A program made the position numbers and the translations under genes. A stretch of 64,000 nt of DNA from Candidatus Izemoplasmatales bacterium (GTDB lineage Bacteria > Bacillota_I > Bacilli_A > Izemoplasmatales > Hujiaoplasmataceae): positions 1 to 64,000 of the forward strand of contig JBAZNL010000003.1 in NCBI GenBank assembly GCA_041649275.1, read 5' to 3'. The notes beneath the pieces were generated by a model that saw only the letters and a program-made list of their open reading frames with translations, was not told where the DNA came from and did not search any database. Shown here piece by piece: positions 43,108 to 52,017 of the stretch (positions are counted from its first letter, which is position 1; each line of letters opens with the position of its first letter).

Positions 43108-44841
43108 ATGATATCCTTCAAGATCAACGACGTTTCCGTCCAGTGCGAACCGAACACCACGATCCTCGCCGCCGCCAAGGCGTACCACGTCGACATCCCG
43201 ACGCTCTGCTACTACCCCGACCTCGACATCAAGTCCGACTGCCGCGTCTGCTCGGTCGAGATCGTCGGTCAGAAGGGGCTCTCGACCGCCTGCTCGACGA
43301 TCGCGCGGCAGGACATGCACGTGCTTACCAATTCGCCGCGCGTCCTGAACGCCCGGCGGACGATCGTCGAGCTCATCCTCGCCGACCACGACGCCAACTG
43401 CACCGCCTGCGCGAAGAACCTGAAGTGCGAACTGCAGGACCTCGCGCGCAAGCTCGGCATCGACTCCAACCGCTTCCCGCCGATCCTCCGCCACCGTCCC
43501 GTGGACGACCGGAACCCGGCGCTCCTGCGCATCCCCGACCGCTGCATCAAGTGCGGCCGCTGCGTCGACGTCTGCAAGAACGTCCAGGGCATCGGCGTCC
43601 TCGAGGGGATGGGCCGCGGCCGCGACGTCGTCATCGGTCCCGCCTTCGGCCGGCCGCTCGGCGACGCCTTCTGCACCTACTGCGGCCAGTGTTCGAGCGT
43701 CTGCCCCGTCGGCGCGATCCTCGAACACGACGACACCGAACTCGTCTGGCGGGCGCTCCACGACCCGCGCAAGCACGTCGTCGTCCAGACCGCCCCGGCG
43801 GTCCGCGTCACCCTCGGCGAGGAGTCGGGCGACAAGCCCGGCGGGATCGTCACCGGCAAGCTCGTCGCCGCCCTCCGCCTGCTCGGCTTCGAAAAGGTCT
43901 TCGACACCGACTTCACCGCCGACCTGACGATCATCGAGGAGGGCAACGAACTGCTCGAGCGCATCTCGAAGAAGGGCGTGCTCCCGATGATGACGTCCTG
44001 CTGCCCCGGATGGGTCAACTTCGCCGAGCAGCAGTACCCCGAGATCCTGCCCCACGTCTCGACCTGCAAGTCGCCCCAGCAGATGTTCGGCGCGCTCGTG
44101 AAGACCTACTACGCCGAACGCGAGCATCTGAATCCCGAGGACATCTTCGTCGTCTCGGTGATGCCGTGCACGGCGAAGAAGTACGAGGCCAAGCGTCCCG
44201 AGATGTCCGCCGACGGGATCCATCCCGACGTCGACGTCGTGCTCACGACGCGCGAACTCGGGAAGATGATGAAGCAGATGGGGATCGATTTCGACGAACT
44301 GTCCGATTCCGACTACGACAAGCCGTTCGGCGAGACCACCGGCGCGGCCGTCATCTTCGGCGCCACCGGCGGCGTGATGGAGGCGGCGCTCCGCACCGTC
44401 TCGGTCCTGCGCGGCGAGGACAAGGACATCGACGTCGACTTCGATGCCGTCCGCGGCCTCTCCGGCATCAAGGAAGCCGTCGTCGAACTCGGCGGGATCC
44501 CCGTCCGGGTCGCCGTCGCGCACTCGCTCAAGAACGCCCGCATCCTCGCCGAGCAGGTGAAGGACGGGACCTCCCCCTACGACTTCATCGAGGTCATGTG
44601 CTGTCCCGGCGGCTGCATCGGCGGCGGCGGCCAGCCGTACGGCACGATCGCCAAGACGCGCGCCGACCGGCTCGACGCGGCCTATCGCGTCGACCGCTCG
44701 ATGGCCGTCCGCAAGTCGCACGAGAACCCGGCGATCACCGCGATCTACGGCGAGTACCTCGTCAACCCGCTCGGTGAACGCGCCCACAGGCTCCTGCATA
44801 CCCATTACCACAAGCGCTCGGAGACGGGCGTCCGGCCCTGA
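43108..44841 (+). CDS. hydA: [FeFe] hydrogenase catalytic subunit (HydA, group A)
   Basis: 577 residues, nearly the size of C. pasteurianum CpI. Order: [2Fe-2S] plant-ferredoxin domain (Cys 34, 45, 48, 62 region), His-ligated [4Fe-4S] site, two [4Fe-4S] clusters (CIKCGRCVDVCK, CTYCGQCSSVCP), then the H-cluster domain with L1 TSCCPGW, L2 MPCTAKK and L3 MCCPGGCIGGGGQP. The H-cluster Cys are at 299, 354, 499 and 503, almost the CpI numbering. It makes or consumes H2 and, with the two preceding subunits, should bifurcate electrons between NADH and ferredoxin. Maturases HydEFG are not in this window. Confidence 0.96.
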   Translation: MISFKINDVSVQCEPNTTILAAAKAYHVDIPTLCYYPDLDIKSDCRVCSVEIVGQKGLSTACSTIARQDMHVLTNSPRVLNARRTIVELILADHDANCTACAKNLKCELQDLARKLGIDSNRFPPILRHRPVDDRNPALLRIPDRCIKCGRCVDVCKNVQGIGVLEGMGRGRDVVIGPAFGRPLGDAFCTYCGQCSSVCPVGAILEHDDTELVWRALHDPRKHVVVQTAPAVRVTLGEESGDKPGGIVTGKLVAALRLLGFEKVFDTDFTADLTIIEEGNELLERISKKGVLPMMTSCCPGWVNFAEQQYPEILPHVSTCKSPQQMFGALVKTYYAEREHLNPEDIFVVSVMPCTAKKYEAKRPEMSADGIHPDVDVVLTTRELGKMMKQMGIDFDELSDSDYDKPFGETTGAAVIFGATGGVMEAALRTVSVLRGEDKDIDVDFDAVRGLSGIKEAVVELGGIPVRVAVAHSLKNARILAEQVKDGTSPYDFIEVMCCPGGCIGGGGQPYGTIAKTRADRLDAAYRVDRSMAVRKSHENPAITAIYGEYLVNPLGERAHRLLHTHYHKRSETGVRP

Positions 44842-44860
44842 TACAGACTTCGTTTCCGCG

Positions 44861-44887
44861 AACCCGTTGAAATTCCGACGGGTTTTG
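44861..44887 (+). terminator. Terminator of the hydrogenase operon, overlapping the next promoter
   Basis: AACCCGT / ACGGGTT stem followed by TTTTG. The -35 of the next promoter (44867) is inside it. Confidence 0.6.
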
Positions 44888-44895
44888 CATATAAT
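44867..44895 (+). promoter_or_regulatory. Promoter of the 44926 gene
   Basis: TTGAAA, 17 bases, TATAAT; 30 bases before the ATG. Confidence 0.8.
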
Positions 44896-44925
44896 GGGGC
44901 CGAGACGACACCTTGGGAGGATCAT

Positions 44926-45912
44926 ATGAGACTCGAAGAACTGAAACATCGTTACGAACTCAGGAATCTTCCGGTCGCGGATTACGAGATCGCCGCGGCG
45001 ACCCTAACCGCCTTCGACGCCTTCGCCCGCGGGGAAGGAACCGACGCCGACGGGGCATCCGTCCCGGCGCTCGACCGCTTCCTCTCGACGCTGGTCGCCT
45101 CGGGCGAAAACTCCGCGGCGGCGGTCTACGGCCTGGCGCGCTACTATTACGTCATCGGCCGTTCCGACCTCTACATCCGCCTGACCCAGTACACCGGCGG
45201 CGTCGGCGTGATCGAGACGATCATCGACCGCCTCGAGCGCGTCTCCGGCCACGAGGCGAAAAAGCGCGTCGAGGCCGGCCTGACGATTCCGCCGCTCGGC
45301 ACGCCGCCCGAGGCGATGCCCGTCTTCACCGCGGCGTTCATGGCGGCGCTCCGCCGCGAACTCTCCGGCGCCAAGCTCGAACGCGTCCTCTCCGGCAACA
45401 ACCACGGCATCCCCGACCTCGCCTTCGACAGGGAGAAGGAGGCGTACGCCGCCGCGCCGACCTTCGAAGACTATCTGCGCGATTACCACGTTCGCCAGGT
45501 CGAGGAACTCCGCGGCCATGCGAAATCCGGAATCCCCTGGTTCGAGCAGCACATCACCGACGAGGTCGTCGACTTCGTCGCCTCGCAGCCCGAGATCCAG
45601 GGCGGCGTGCTACGGGACGGCAAGGTCTACGAGACCAAGATCCCCTACGACATCGAACGCTGGCTCCATGCGGAAACGCCTGAGGAGAAGCGCTACTACG
45701 CCTGCCACTGTCCGTTCGCGCGGGAAAGCGTGAAGGCGGGCGAACGCGTCGTCGACCCGCTCTGGTGCCACTGCAGCGGCGGCTTCGTGAAGCGCCGCTA
45801 CGAGGTCCTCTTCGGCCGCGAGCTGAGGGCGAGATGCCTCCGCAACGCGCTCGCCGGCGACACGCTCTGCCGCTTCGAGATCGACCTTTCCGACGTCCCC
45901 TACAAGCGCTGA
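44926..45912 (+). CDS. Uncharacterised Cys-motif protein (DUF6144-like)
   Basis: 328 residues with GGAGG 6 bases before the ATG. The mostly helical N-terminal 200 residues resemble nothing I know; the C-terminal third has CHCPFARESVKAG, then WCHCSGGFVKRRYE and GDTLCRFEIDL, five Cys and two His that could bind a metal. The same CHCP...WCHCSGG pattern recurs in uncharacterised proteins of anaerobic Firmicutes, tentatively the DUF6144 group; the label is from memory. Single-gene unit with its own promoter and terminator, directly after the hydrogenase operon. Confidence 0.65.
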   Translation: MRLEELKHRYELRNLPVADYEIAAATLTAFDAFARGEGTDADGASVPALDRFLSTLVASGENSAAAVYGLARYYYVIGRSDLYIRLTQYTGGVGVIETIIDRLERVSGHEAKKRVEAGLTIPPLGTPPEAMPVFTAAFMAALRRELSGAKLERVLSGNNHGIPDLAFDREKEAYAAAPTFEDYLRDYHVRQVEELRGHAKSGIPWFEQHITDEVVDFVASQPEIQGGVLRDGKVYETKIPYDIERWLHAETPEEKRYYACHCPFARESVKAGERVVDPLWCHCSGGFVKRRYEVLFGRELRARCLRNALAGDTLCRFEIDLSDVPYKR

Positions 45913-45917
45913 AGCCT

Positions 45918-45947
45918 CCGCCTCCCACGACCGGGAGGCGGTTTTTC
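45918..45947 (+). terminator. Terminator of the 44926 gene
   Basis: Perfect 9-bp stem CCGCCTCCC / GGGAGGCGG, six-base loop, five T. Confidence 0.9.
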
Positions 45948-46054
45948 CGTCGCCGATGCGGCGTTTTCATCGGCCGTGCCTTCGGTTGGGTGTGGCGGAA
46001 TCCGGCCGAAGTGGTATAATAGTCTATACGCAACCGTGAATCCGGAGGACGACG

Positions 46055-46522
46055 ATGAAGGAACTTTGGGGTTTGCTGATCCGCTTCAGACTCAGGGAAC
46101 TGTTCCTCGCACCGACCCGAAACGAGTGGGTCCGGATGTTCCGCTACCTCTTCGTGGGCGGCGTCGCCTTCCTCTTCGACTATGGAACGTTCGTCCTGAC
46201 GGGACTCTGGCTCGGGGACGGATCGTGGGCGATCGCGCTCGAGACGGCGGCCGGGTTCATGGTCGGGCTTTCCGTCAACTTCCTGCTTTCGAAGCGCTTC
46301 GTCTTCGTCGAGAAGCCGAAGGGCGTCGGCGCCGGCGGCGAATTCCTCGTCTACGGCGCGATCGGCGCCGTCGGACTCGCCTTGTCGACGGGACTGACCG
46401 TCCTCGGGGCGCTGGTGATGGTCAAATACCTCGCCCGGGCGATCGTCGCCGTCCTCGTCCTCTTCTACAACTATTTCGCGCGGAAGTTCCTGCTCTACCG
46501 CACAAAGGAGAAGCACGCATGA
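46055..46522 (+). CDS. GtrA-family membrane protein
   Basis: 155 residues with four helices; FRYLFVGGVAFLFDYGTFVL and GLSVNFLLSKRFVF, ending NYFARKFLLYR, are the full GtrA signature. GtrA proteins help flip or hold polyprenyl-linked sugars for surface glycan decoration. First gene of an operon with an FAD oxidoreductase (ATGA overlap) and a large membrane protein. TATAAT at about 46014 is the likely -10. Confidence 0.9.
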   Translation: MKELWGLLIRFRLRELFLAPTRNEWVRMFRYLFVGGVAFLFDYGTFVLTGLWLGDGSWAIALETAAGFMVGLSVNFLLSKRFVFVEKPKGVGAGGEFLVYGAIGAVGLALSTGLTVLGALVMVKYLARAIVAVLVLFYNYFARKFLLYRTKEKHA

Positions 46523-48075
46523 ACAAGAAGATCGTCGTCATCGGCGCCGGCCCAGCGGGCCTGACCGCCGCCTACGAACTGCTCAAGCTCGGACACGGCT
46601 ACGAGGTCGTCGTCCTCGAGGCGACCGGCCGCATCGGCGGGATCGCCCAGACGATCGAACATCACGGCAACCGCATCGACATCGGCGGCCATCGCTTCTT
46701 CTCTAAGGATCCCGCGGTGAACGCCTGGTGGGAGGCGGCGATGCCCAGACAGGGCGCGCCCGCACTCGACGACCGGATCCTCGGCCGTCAGGTCGAGACC
46801 GTCGCCGGCGGTCCCGACCCGGAGAAGGAAGATCGGGTCATGCTCAAGCGGCGGCGCGTGTCGCGCATCTACTACCTGAAGAAGTTCTTCGACTATCCGG
46901 TGACGATGTCGGGGAAGACGATCAGAAACCTCGGACTGTTCCGCACCTTCCGGGCCGGCATGAGCTATCTGTGGGCGAGCGTCTTCAAGAAGAAGGAGGA
47001 CTCGCTTGAGAACTTCTACGTCAACCGCTTCGGCCGCGTCCTCTACGGGATGTTCTTCGAGGACTACACGACCAAGGTCTGGGGACGCGCGCCGAAGGAC
47101 ATCTCCGCCGACTGGGGCGCCCAGCGGGTCAAGGGGCTCTCGATCCTCGCGCTCCTCAGAAACATCTTCGGGAAGAAGAAGGGCAAGGTCGAGACCTCGC
47201 TCATCACCGAGTTCCTCTATCCGAAGCTCGGTCCCGGCCAGCTCTGGGAATGCGTCGCCGCCGACGTCGCGGCGATGGGCGGGACGATCGTGATGGACGC
47301 CCGCGTCGAGAAGATCGAAGTGAAGGACGGCCGGATCGCGTCCGTGACCTATGCGAAGGACGGGGCGGAGATCGTCGTCGAAGCCGACGAGTTCATCTCC
47401 TCGATGCCCCTCAAGGACCTCGTCGCCGCGATCGGGGAGGCCGCTCCCGCGGCCGTCCGCGAGATCGCGGGCGGACTGCCGTACCGCGACTTCGTCACCG
47501 TCGGCCTCCTGCTTCCGAAACTCAACCTGAAGAACGAGACCGACCTCGCCACCCTCGGCGACATCGTCCCCGACTGCTGGATCTACGTCCAGGAGACCGA
47601 GGTCCGGCTCGGACGCATCCAGGTCTTCAACAACTGGTCTCCCTACATGGTGAAGGATCCGCTCCATACCGTCTGGGTCGGCCTCGAGTACTTCTGCCAG
47701 GAAGGCGACGACTTCTGGAACCTTTCCGAGGCCGAGACGATCGAACTCGCGCGGAAGGAACTCGCGAAGATGGGCGTGATCGACGAGACCGCGCCAGTCC
47801 TCGACGCCGTCCGCGCCCGCATCCCGAAGGCCTATCCCGCCTATTTCGATTCCTACGCGCGGATCGGCGAGATCGTCCCCTTCCTCGATTCCTTCGACAA
47901 CCTCTGGTGCGTCGGCCGCAACGGCCAGCACCGCTACAACAACATGGACCACTCGATGGTGACGGCGTTCCGCGCCGTCGAGGCGATCGACTGCGGCTCG
48001 ACCGACAAGCGTCCCGTCTGGGAAGTCAACACCGAGGTCGAATACCACGAGGAGAAGCAGAACGATGGCAGATAG
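46519..48075 (+). CDS. FAD-dependent oxidoreductase, UDP-galactopyranose mutase/amine-oxidase-like
   Basis: 518 residues from the ATG at 46519 overlapping the GtrA stop. Rossmann motif VVIGAGPAGLTAAYELL followed by GRIGGIAQTIEHHGNRIDIG and RFFSKDP, as in UDP-galactopyranose mutase-like and protoporphyrinogen-oxidase-like flavoproteins, and the C-terminal FAD motif VGRNGQHRYNNMDHSM with the Asn-Met-Asp pattern. Members of this group occur beside GT-C and GtrA proteins in cell-wall glycan clusters. Probable role: remodelling of a lipid-linked or nucleotide sugar. Overlaps the next gene by 11 bases. Confidence 0.82.
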   Translation: MNKKIVVIGAGPAGLTAAYELLKLGHGYEVVVLEATGRIGGIAQTIEHHGNRIDIGGHRFFSKDPAVNAWWEAAMPRQGAPALDDRILGRQVETVAGGPDPEKEDRVMLKRRRVSRIYYLKKFFDYPVTMSGKTIRNLGLFRTFRAGMSYLWASVFKKKEDSLENFYVNRFGRVLYGMFFEDYTTKVWGRAPKDISADWGAQRVKGLSILALLRNIFGKKKGKVETSLITEFLYPKLGPGQLWECVAADVAAMGGTIVMDARVEKIEVKDGRIASVTYAKDGAEIVVEADEFISSMPLKDLVAAIGEAAPAAVREIAGGLPYRDFVTVGLLLPKLNLKNETDLATLGDIVPDCWIYVQETEVRLGRIQVFNNWSPYMVKDPLHTVWVGLEYFCQEGDDFWNLSEAETIELARKELAKMGVIDETAPVLDAVRARIPKAYPAYFDSYARIGEIVPFLDSFDNLWCVGRNGQHRYNNMDHSMVTAFRAVEAIDCGSTDKRPVWEVNTEVEYHEEKQNDGR

Positions 48076-49657
48076 GGTTCGTCGGATCGTCCGCTTCGCG
48101 GCCGCGGCGCTTGTGTTCGCGCTCTCGCTTGCGGTCGTCGTCTACTACGTCCTCGGTCCGGCGGAGGGCTACTTCCACTCCGATTCGACCGACACGATCT
48201 TCTGGGCGGAGGCGTCCTACGTCTCCGGCATGGCCGTCAACCCCGACTTCAACTACGCCGCCATCCTCCCGATCGGCGGCAACCTCCTGATGGGGATCTG
48301 GATGCCGTTCTTCGGCACCTCGATGACGACCCAGGCGCTCGGGATGCTCTCGTTCCTCGTCGTCCTGGCCGCGGCGCTGCTTTTCTTCTTCCGGAGCATG
48401 CGCTTCGGCTGGACCGGAACGCTCTTCTACGCCGGCCTGGTCCTGCTCGCGCTGTCCGCCACCGACAAGCTGCGCGAGATGTTCTGGGGGCACGTGATCT
48501 ACTACTCCATCTACGTCGTCTTCCTGCTCGTCGGCTTCGGTCTCCTCGCCCGCCTCGAGCGGACCGGGGCGGTCCGATCGTGGAAGACGTGGGTCCTGCT
48601 CGGCGCGCTCTTCGCCTATGCGGCACTGGTCGCGATCGACGGCCTGCAGCTCGTCTTCATCGTCCTCGTCCCGATCGGCGGCGCGATCGCCGCGGAACGG
48701 TATTTCGATTACCGCCGGCCTTTGGCCGCGAAGGCGAACCTGCCCGTCTGGATCGTCCTCGCGACGATCGCCGTCGGCGCCCTGACCGGACTCCGGATCC
48801 TCGCCGCGCTCAAGCACGGCCAGGTCGCCGGCTACGCCGACGCCTGGTACGCCATCACCCCGATCTCCACCTGGCGGGAACACCTCGAAAAGATCCCCGA
48901 GCACTGGATCACGCTCCTGGGGGGCGGCGTCCCGACCGATCCGGCGGCGACCTTCATCGTCGCCGAGAACTTCGCGAGCCTCGGCTTCTCGCTCTTCCTC
49001 GCCGTCTTCCCGCTTCTCTCGCTGGTCGTCTTCCGCAAGGCCGGAACGCTCTTCAAGGTGTTCGCCGTGCAGCATTTCGCGCTTTCGGTCCTGATCTTCC
49101 TCGCCTGCGTCTTCGGGTCGCTCGGCGCCGCCAACTGGCGCTGGATCCCGGTCGTGGCGAGCGCCCTGATCCTCACGGTTCTGACGATCCGCGAACTGTC
49201 CGCGCAGTTCTCCGCACCCCGTTTCGCCGTGCCGTTCGCGCTCGTCCTCTTGGCGTTCGCGGCGCTGAACGCGATCGAGATCGCGAGGATGGACGCCGAC
49301 TACGGGCGCGACAACCGCTACCACGTCCTCGCCGCGGAACTCGCGGAGCGGGGACTCACGTACGGTTACGCCGACTTCTGGATCGCCCAGGCGGTGACGG
49401 TCGTCTCCGACGGCGAGGTCCGGGTCCGCTCCGTCAACGTCGACGCGACGAACGGGCTCACCCCGTACTACTACCAGAGCGCCTTCTCGTGGTACGAAGC
49501 GCAGGAAGGCGTCGACCGCTACTTCGTCGTGATGACGACCGCCGGCTACAACCAGTTGCGCGCGAGCGACATGTACGACGAGATCGTCCCCCACTGGGTC
49601 GAGACCTTCTCGGTCGAGGGCTATTCGATCCTCGTCTTCAACGAGAACGTGTTCTGA
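48065..49657 (+). CDS. Large polytopic membrane protein, GT-C glycosyltransferase-like
   Basis: 530 residues with about eleven membrane helices and a soluble C-terminal domain (about 415-530). After the first helix comes GYFHSDSTDTIFWAEASY, an acidic stretch in the first outer loop like the DxD/DE motif of GT-C glycosyltransferases. These use polyprenyl-phosphate sugars on the outer face. The position after GtrA and the flavoprotein supports surface glycan transfer. No exact family recognised. An 11-base overlap with the upstream gene indicates coupling. Confidence 0.7.
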   Translation: MADRVRRIVRFAAAALVFALSLAVVVYYVLGPAEGYFHSDSTDTIFWAEASYVSGMAVNPDFNYAAILPIGGNLLMGIWMPFFGTSMTTQALGMLSFLVVLAAALLFFFRSMRFGWTGTLFYAGLVLLALSATDKLREMFWGHVIYYSIYVVFLLVGFGLLARLERTGAVRSWKTWVLLGALFAYAALVAIDGLQLVFIVLVPIGGAIAAERYFDYRRPLAAKANLPVWIVLATIAVGALTGLRILAALKHGQVAGYADAWYAITPISTWREHLEKIPEHWITLLGGGVPTDPAATFIVAENFASLGFSLFLAVFPLLSLVVFRKAGTLFKVFAVQHFALSVLIFLACVFGSLGAANWRWIPVVASALILTVLTIRELSAQFSAPRFAVPFALVLLAFAALNAIEIARMDADYGRDNRYHVLAAELAERGLTYGYADFWIAQAVTVVSDGEVRVRSVNVDATNGLTPYYYQSAFSWYEAQEGVDRYFVVMTTAGYNQLRASDMYDEIVPHWVETFSVEGYSILVFNENVF

Positions 49658-49734
49658 TCGATGCCGATTCCGCCGGCGGCAGCGCCGGCGGGACTGCCGC
49701 GTTCGCGAAAATGCATTTTCCGATCATTTTCCCT

Positions 49735-49762
49735 TTGCAAAATCGAAGTCTTGTATTATAAT
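49735..49762 (+). promoter_or_regulatory. Promoter of the tRNA-Leu gene
   Basis: TTGCAA, 16 bases, TATAAT, 11 bases before the tRNA. Confidence 0.7.
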
Positions 49763-49773
49763 ATTGTTTGCTT

Positions 49774-49858
49774 GCGGTTGTGGCGAAACTGGCAGACGCG
49801 CTACTTTGAGGGGGTAGTGCCTAACGGCGTGTGGGTTCAAATCCCATCAACCGCACCA
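49774..49858 (+). tRNA. tRNA-Leu(GAG)
   Basis: 85 bases including an encoded CCA. Acceptor stem GCGGTTG / CAACCGC; anticodon stem CTACT / GGTAG with loop TTGAGGG, anticodon GAG; long class II variable arm (TGCCTAACGGCGT) and T-arm GTGGG-TTCAAAT-CCCAT. All stems pair. It reads CUC and CUU leucine codons. It stands at the border where the DNA becomes AT-rich, a usual integration point for islands. Confidence 0.95.
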
Positions 49859-49871
49859 TATTTCAATCATA

Positions 49872-49903
49872 GGTTTGATACAATCGTATCGAACCTTTTT
49901 TTG
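49872..49903 (+). terminator. tRNA-Leu terminator (repeat unit, copy 1)
   Basis: GGTTTGATAC / GTATCGAACC stem, loop AATC, then seven T. A nearly identical hairpin recurs at 51792-51822, also after a CAATCAT word. Confidence 0.85.
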
Positions 49904-50011
49904 TCGGCAGAAAGGGGGGATTTTCCCCCAACTCCAAAATTCCATTTTTCCGGAGGAGAAAGAAGAATCGTCTTTCCTTCTTGTTTATCGGAGTGATCGT
50001 TCAACCTTAAT

Positions 50012-50065
50012 ACGATTACCTGACGATTTACACGATTACCTGACGTTTACCGATTACACCTGATG
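50012..50065 (+). repeat. Short tandem repeat, period 20
   Basis: ACGATTACCTGACG at 50012-50025 and 50032-50045 are identical; a third, changed unit (CCGATTACACCTGATG) follows at 50050-50065. Confidence 0.6.
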
Positions 50066-50398
50066 ATATAGATGAATATGAATGCATTCTCAACAATAGA
50101 GACCGATGATTGTAATAATGTCAATATCGATGCCATATGGAACGAAGATTTGGTGACGGATGGTGTGACGAATAATGACAGAAAAACACAACAATGATAT
50201 GGGGTTCGCATGAGTTATGTTCAATGCAATGCGATACTGTTTTCAGTAATTCAAGCATATGCTGCAGGCGAAAGATATGACCCAATATCATTCGCCTTTC
50301 GCATGATTATTATCGAGAAATGAACACTTCAGCAATACAGTGCAATTAATTTGCTTTTGTATATGTTAAAATATCATTGCGATGAGTGAGGTGACATT

Positions 50399-51160
50399 AT
50401 GTCTGAGATGATTCAACGAATAATCGAATACGTTGAAGACAGACTGTCAAGCAACTTGGACTTTGACGAATTGTACAGAGACATCGGATATTCAAAGTTC
50501 CATCTATCAAGAGCATTTAAAACGAAAACCGGTTTTACCATCAGCGAGTATTATTTGAAAAGAAGATTATCGGAAGCGGCCTTGGAAATATTGAATTCAA
50601 AGAATCGAATCATGGATATTTCATATAAATATGGCTTTAATTCGGATTCGTATTTTTGTAGGAAGTTCAAACACGAATTTGACACAAATCCCTATAAGTA
50701 TCGAAAAAGAAGTAGATATATTGTACTTACGAACAAAATAGTCATTAAGGAAGGGGAAACGATGAGATACACCCATGAAGAAGATCTGATTCATGATCTG
50801 CTTTTGTGTTCCTCTTCTGAGGAACTGAAAGGTTTCTTTGCAAAAACCGAAAACTGCGTCTTGACGAAACAAAACAATAGCCAGCTCGAAATCGTGTACG
50901 TCCAGTACTCCGAAACTGGTTTAGGGAAGCAACTGTTGACCGTACACCTCAACATGATTACGGGACATGTAAGTGTCGTCCCCATCTACAAAATCACGGA
51001 TCAAGATGGGCCTTTGGTTGAGATGCAGGATCTATCTTTTGAAAATGATACTTTGTATGTTTCCTTTATCGATCACGAGTCAAACAAAACATCTCGGGCA
51101 AGACTAGAAAGGATTCCCGAGAAAAGAATTTATTGTAGCTATTCATGGAGGAGCAGATGA
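50399..51160 (+). CDS. AraC-family regulator with C-terminal effector domain and internal start
   Basis: 253 residues; GAGGTGA lies 5 bases before the ATG. Two AraC helix-turn-helices at residues 5-105 (YSKFHLSRAFKTKTGF and YGFNSDSYFCRKFKHEFDTNP), N-terminal in the protein, then an unknown 130-residue domain. At the junction there is AAGGAAGGGG (50747-50756) 5 bases before an in-frame ATG (50762), which could give the C-terminal domain alone. The next gene (51162) begins after one base, with GGAGGAG in this gene's end. Similar layout recurs at 52018. AT-rich DNA suggests acquisition. Confidence 0.85.
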   Translation: MSEMIQRIIEYVEDRLSSNLDFDELYRDIGYSKFHLSRAFKTKTGFTISEYYLKRRLSEAALEILNSKNRIMDISYKYGFNSDSYFCRKFKHEFDTNPYKYRKRSRYIVLTNKIVIKEGETMRYTHEEDLIHDLLLCSSSEELKGFFAKTENCVLTKQNNSQLEIVYVQYSETGLGKQLLTVHLNMITGHVSVVPIYKITDQDGPLVEMQDLSFENDTLYVSFIDHESNKTSRARLERIPEKRIYCSYSWRSR

Positions 51161-51161
51161 T

Positions 51162-51578
51162 ATGAAAAACCAACTTGAAAAATACGCTACGAAACTGTTG
51201 CAATGTGTCAACTCGAAAGAAGTAATGGATTCGGTTGGAAATGACCATACGGCGGTGATTATGAAACAATTCGGATGCGAATATGTCGTCCTTAAGTATG
51301 TGGAAGATGATGAATACCGAATGATATCGCCGATATATATCAATTTTGAAGACTCATCATATCATATCGATGATTTCATCAAACAAAACAAATATAACAC
51401 CTTCCAGAGACTTGTCAATCTGGGTAACGGAAAAGCATTGGTCCAATACGACGATTTGCAGGCTGAGATCAGTGTGATTTATAACTATCCAAAAGGATTA
51501 TCATATCAACTTGTTTTGGATACCGGTACTTCTGGAGGAGGGGCAGGCTGGGGCAAAGTCGCGTTGGGTCTCGACTGA
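51162..51578 (+). CDS. Hypothetical protein cotranscribed with the AraC-type regulator
   Basis: 138 residues, ATG at 51162 with GGAGGAG 9-10 bases before. No signal peptide or known motif; acidic, with LVLDTGTSGGGAGWGKVALG near the end, a Gly-rich tail. Operon-mate of the AraC-type gene, so perhaps its anti-regulator or a sensed target. Unknown. Confidence 0.65.
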   Translation: MKNQLEKYATKLLQCVNSKEVMDSVGNDHTAVIMKQFGCEYVVLKYVEDDEYRMISPIYINFEDSSYHIDDFIKQNKYNTFQRLVNLGNGKALVQYDDLQAEISVIYNYPKGLSYQLVLDTGTSGGGAGWGKVALGLD

Positions 51579-52017
51579 TTGCGGTTGAAATCCGATTTTC
51601 TAGAATTTCATAGGATAGAGCCCATAGCTTATTGTCTTTTTGATTGGTATGATTTCCGGGCAGAAGTCAGTAGTCCCATGCATATGGAACGGGATGGATT
51701 CGCAACTTTTTTTGTGGGGATGCAAAAAATGCTCCGCGGGGTGCGATTATGTATCTACACCATTTTCAGCCCTACATATCTGACAATCATCGGTTTGATA
51801 CGTCCGTATCAAGCCTTTTTTTCACCAACGGGGTGTTCTTGATCATAACCCCTTCAGGAAATTGCCATCAACGGGAGTCAAGAATCGATGTGACAACAGG
51901 AAGAAAAGACGCCACCAAAAAAAAGAATGTGAGAAATCCACATCACAATTATTTAAACCCGCAAACAGATTGCGATGATAGAATATAGGTGTGGATCAAT
52001 CTGGCGGGAGAGACAAG
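51579..52017 (+). other. Spacer with repeated terminator, no supported gene
   Basis: 440 bases. The only clear signal is the hairpin at 51792-51822. Two short frames cross it but have no ribosome sites. A GGGAGAG site serves the next AraC-type gene. Confidence 0.5.
51792..51822 (+). terminator. Terminator (repeat unit, copy 2)
   Basis: GGTTTGATAC / GTATCAAGCC with loop GTCC and seven T, preceded by CAATCAT as in copy 1 at 49872. Confidence 0.8.

Larger units (their letters stand above)
49859..50398 (+). other. AT-rich spacer after the tRNA with terminator and tandem repeats
   Basis: 540 bases without a convincing gene. It holds the tRNA terminator (49872-49903), and a 20-bp tandem repeat (50012-50065). 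A 13-bp start-like region upstream of the AraC-type gene has TGTTAAAATATCAT, a possible -10 near 50367-50374. Short ORFs here lack ribosome sites. Confidence 0.5.

Noticed and set aside
45976..46518. Upstream extension of the FAD oxidoreductase frame
   Set aside because: It overlaps the GtrA gene; the Rossmann motif begins right after the ATG at 46519, which overlaps the GtrA stop.
50012..50065. Short tandem repeat as a CRISPR array
   Set aside because: Units are 14 bases with 6-base gaps and only two exact copies; no cas genes nearby.
51579..51842. 87-codon ORF after the AraC-type operon
   Set aside because: It starts at the stop of the previous gene without a ribosome site and crosses the terminator at 51792.
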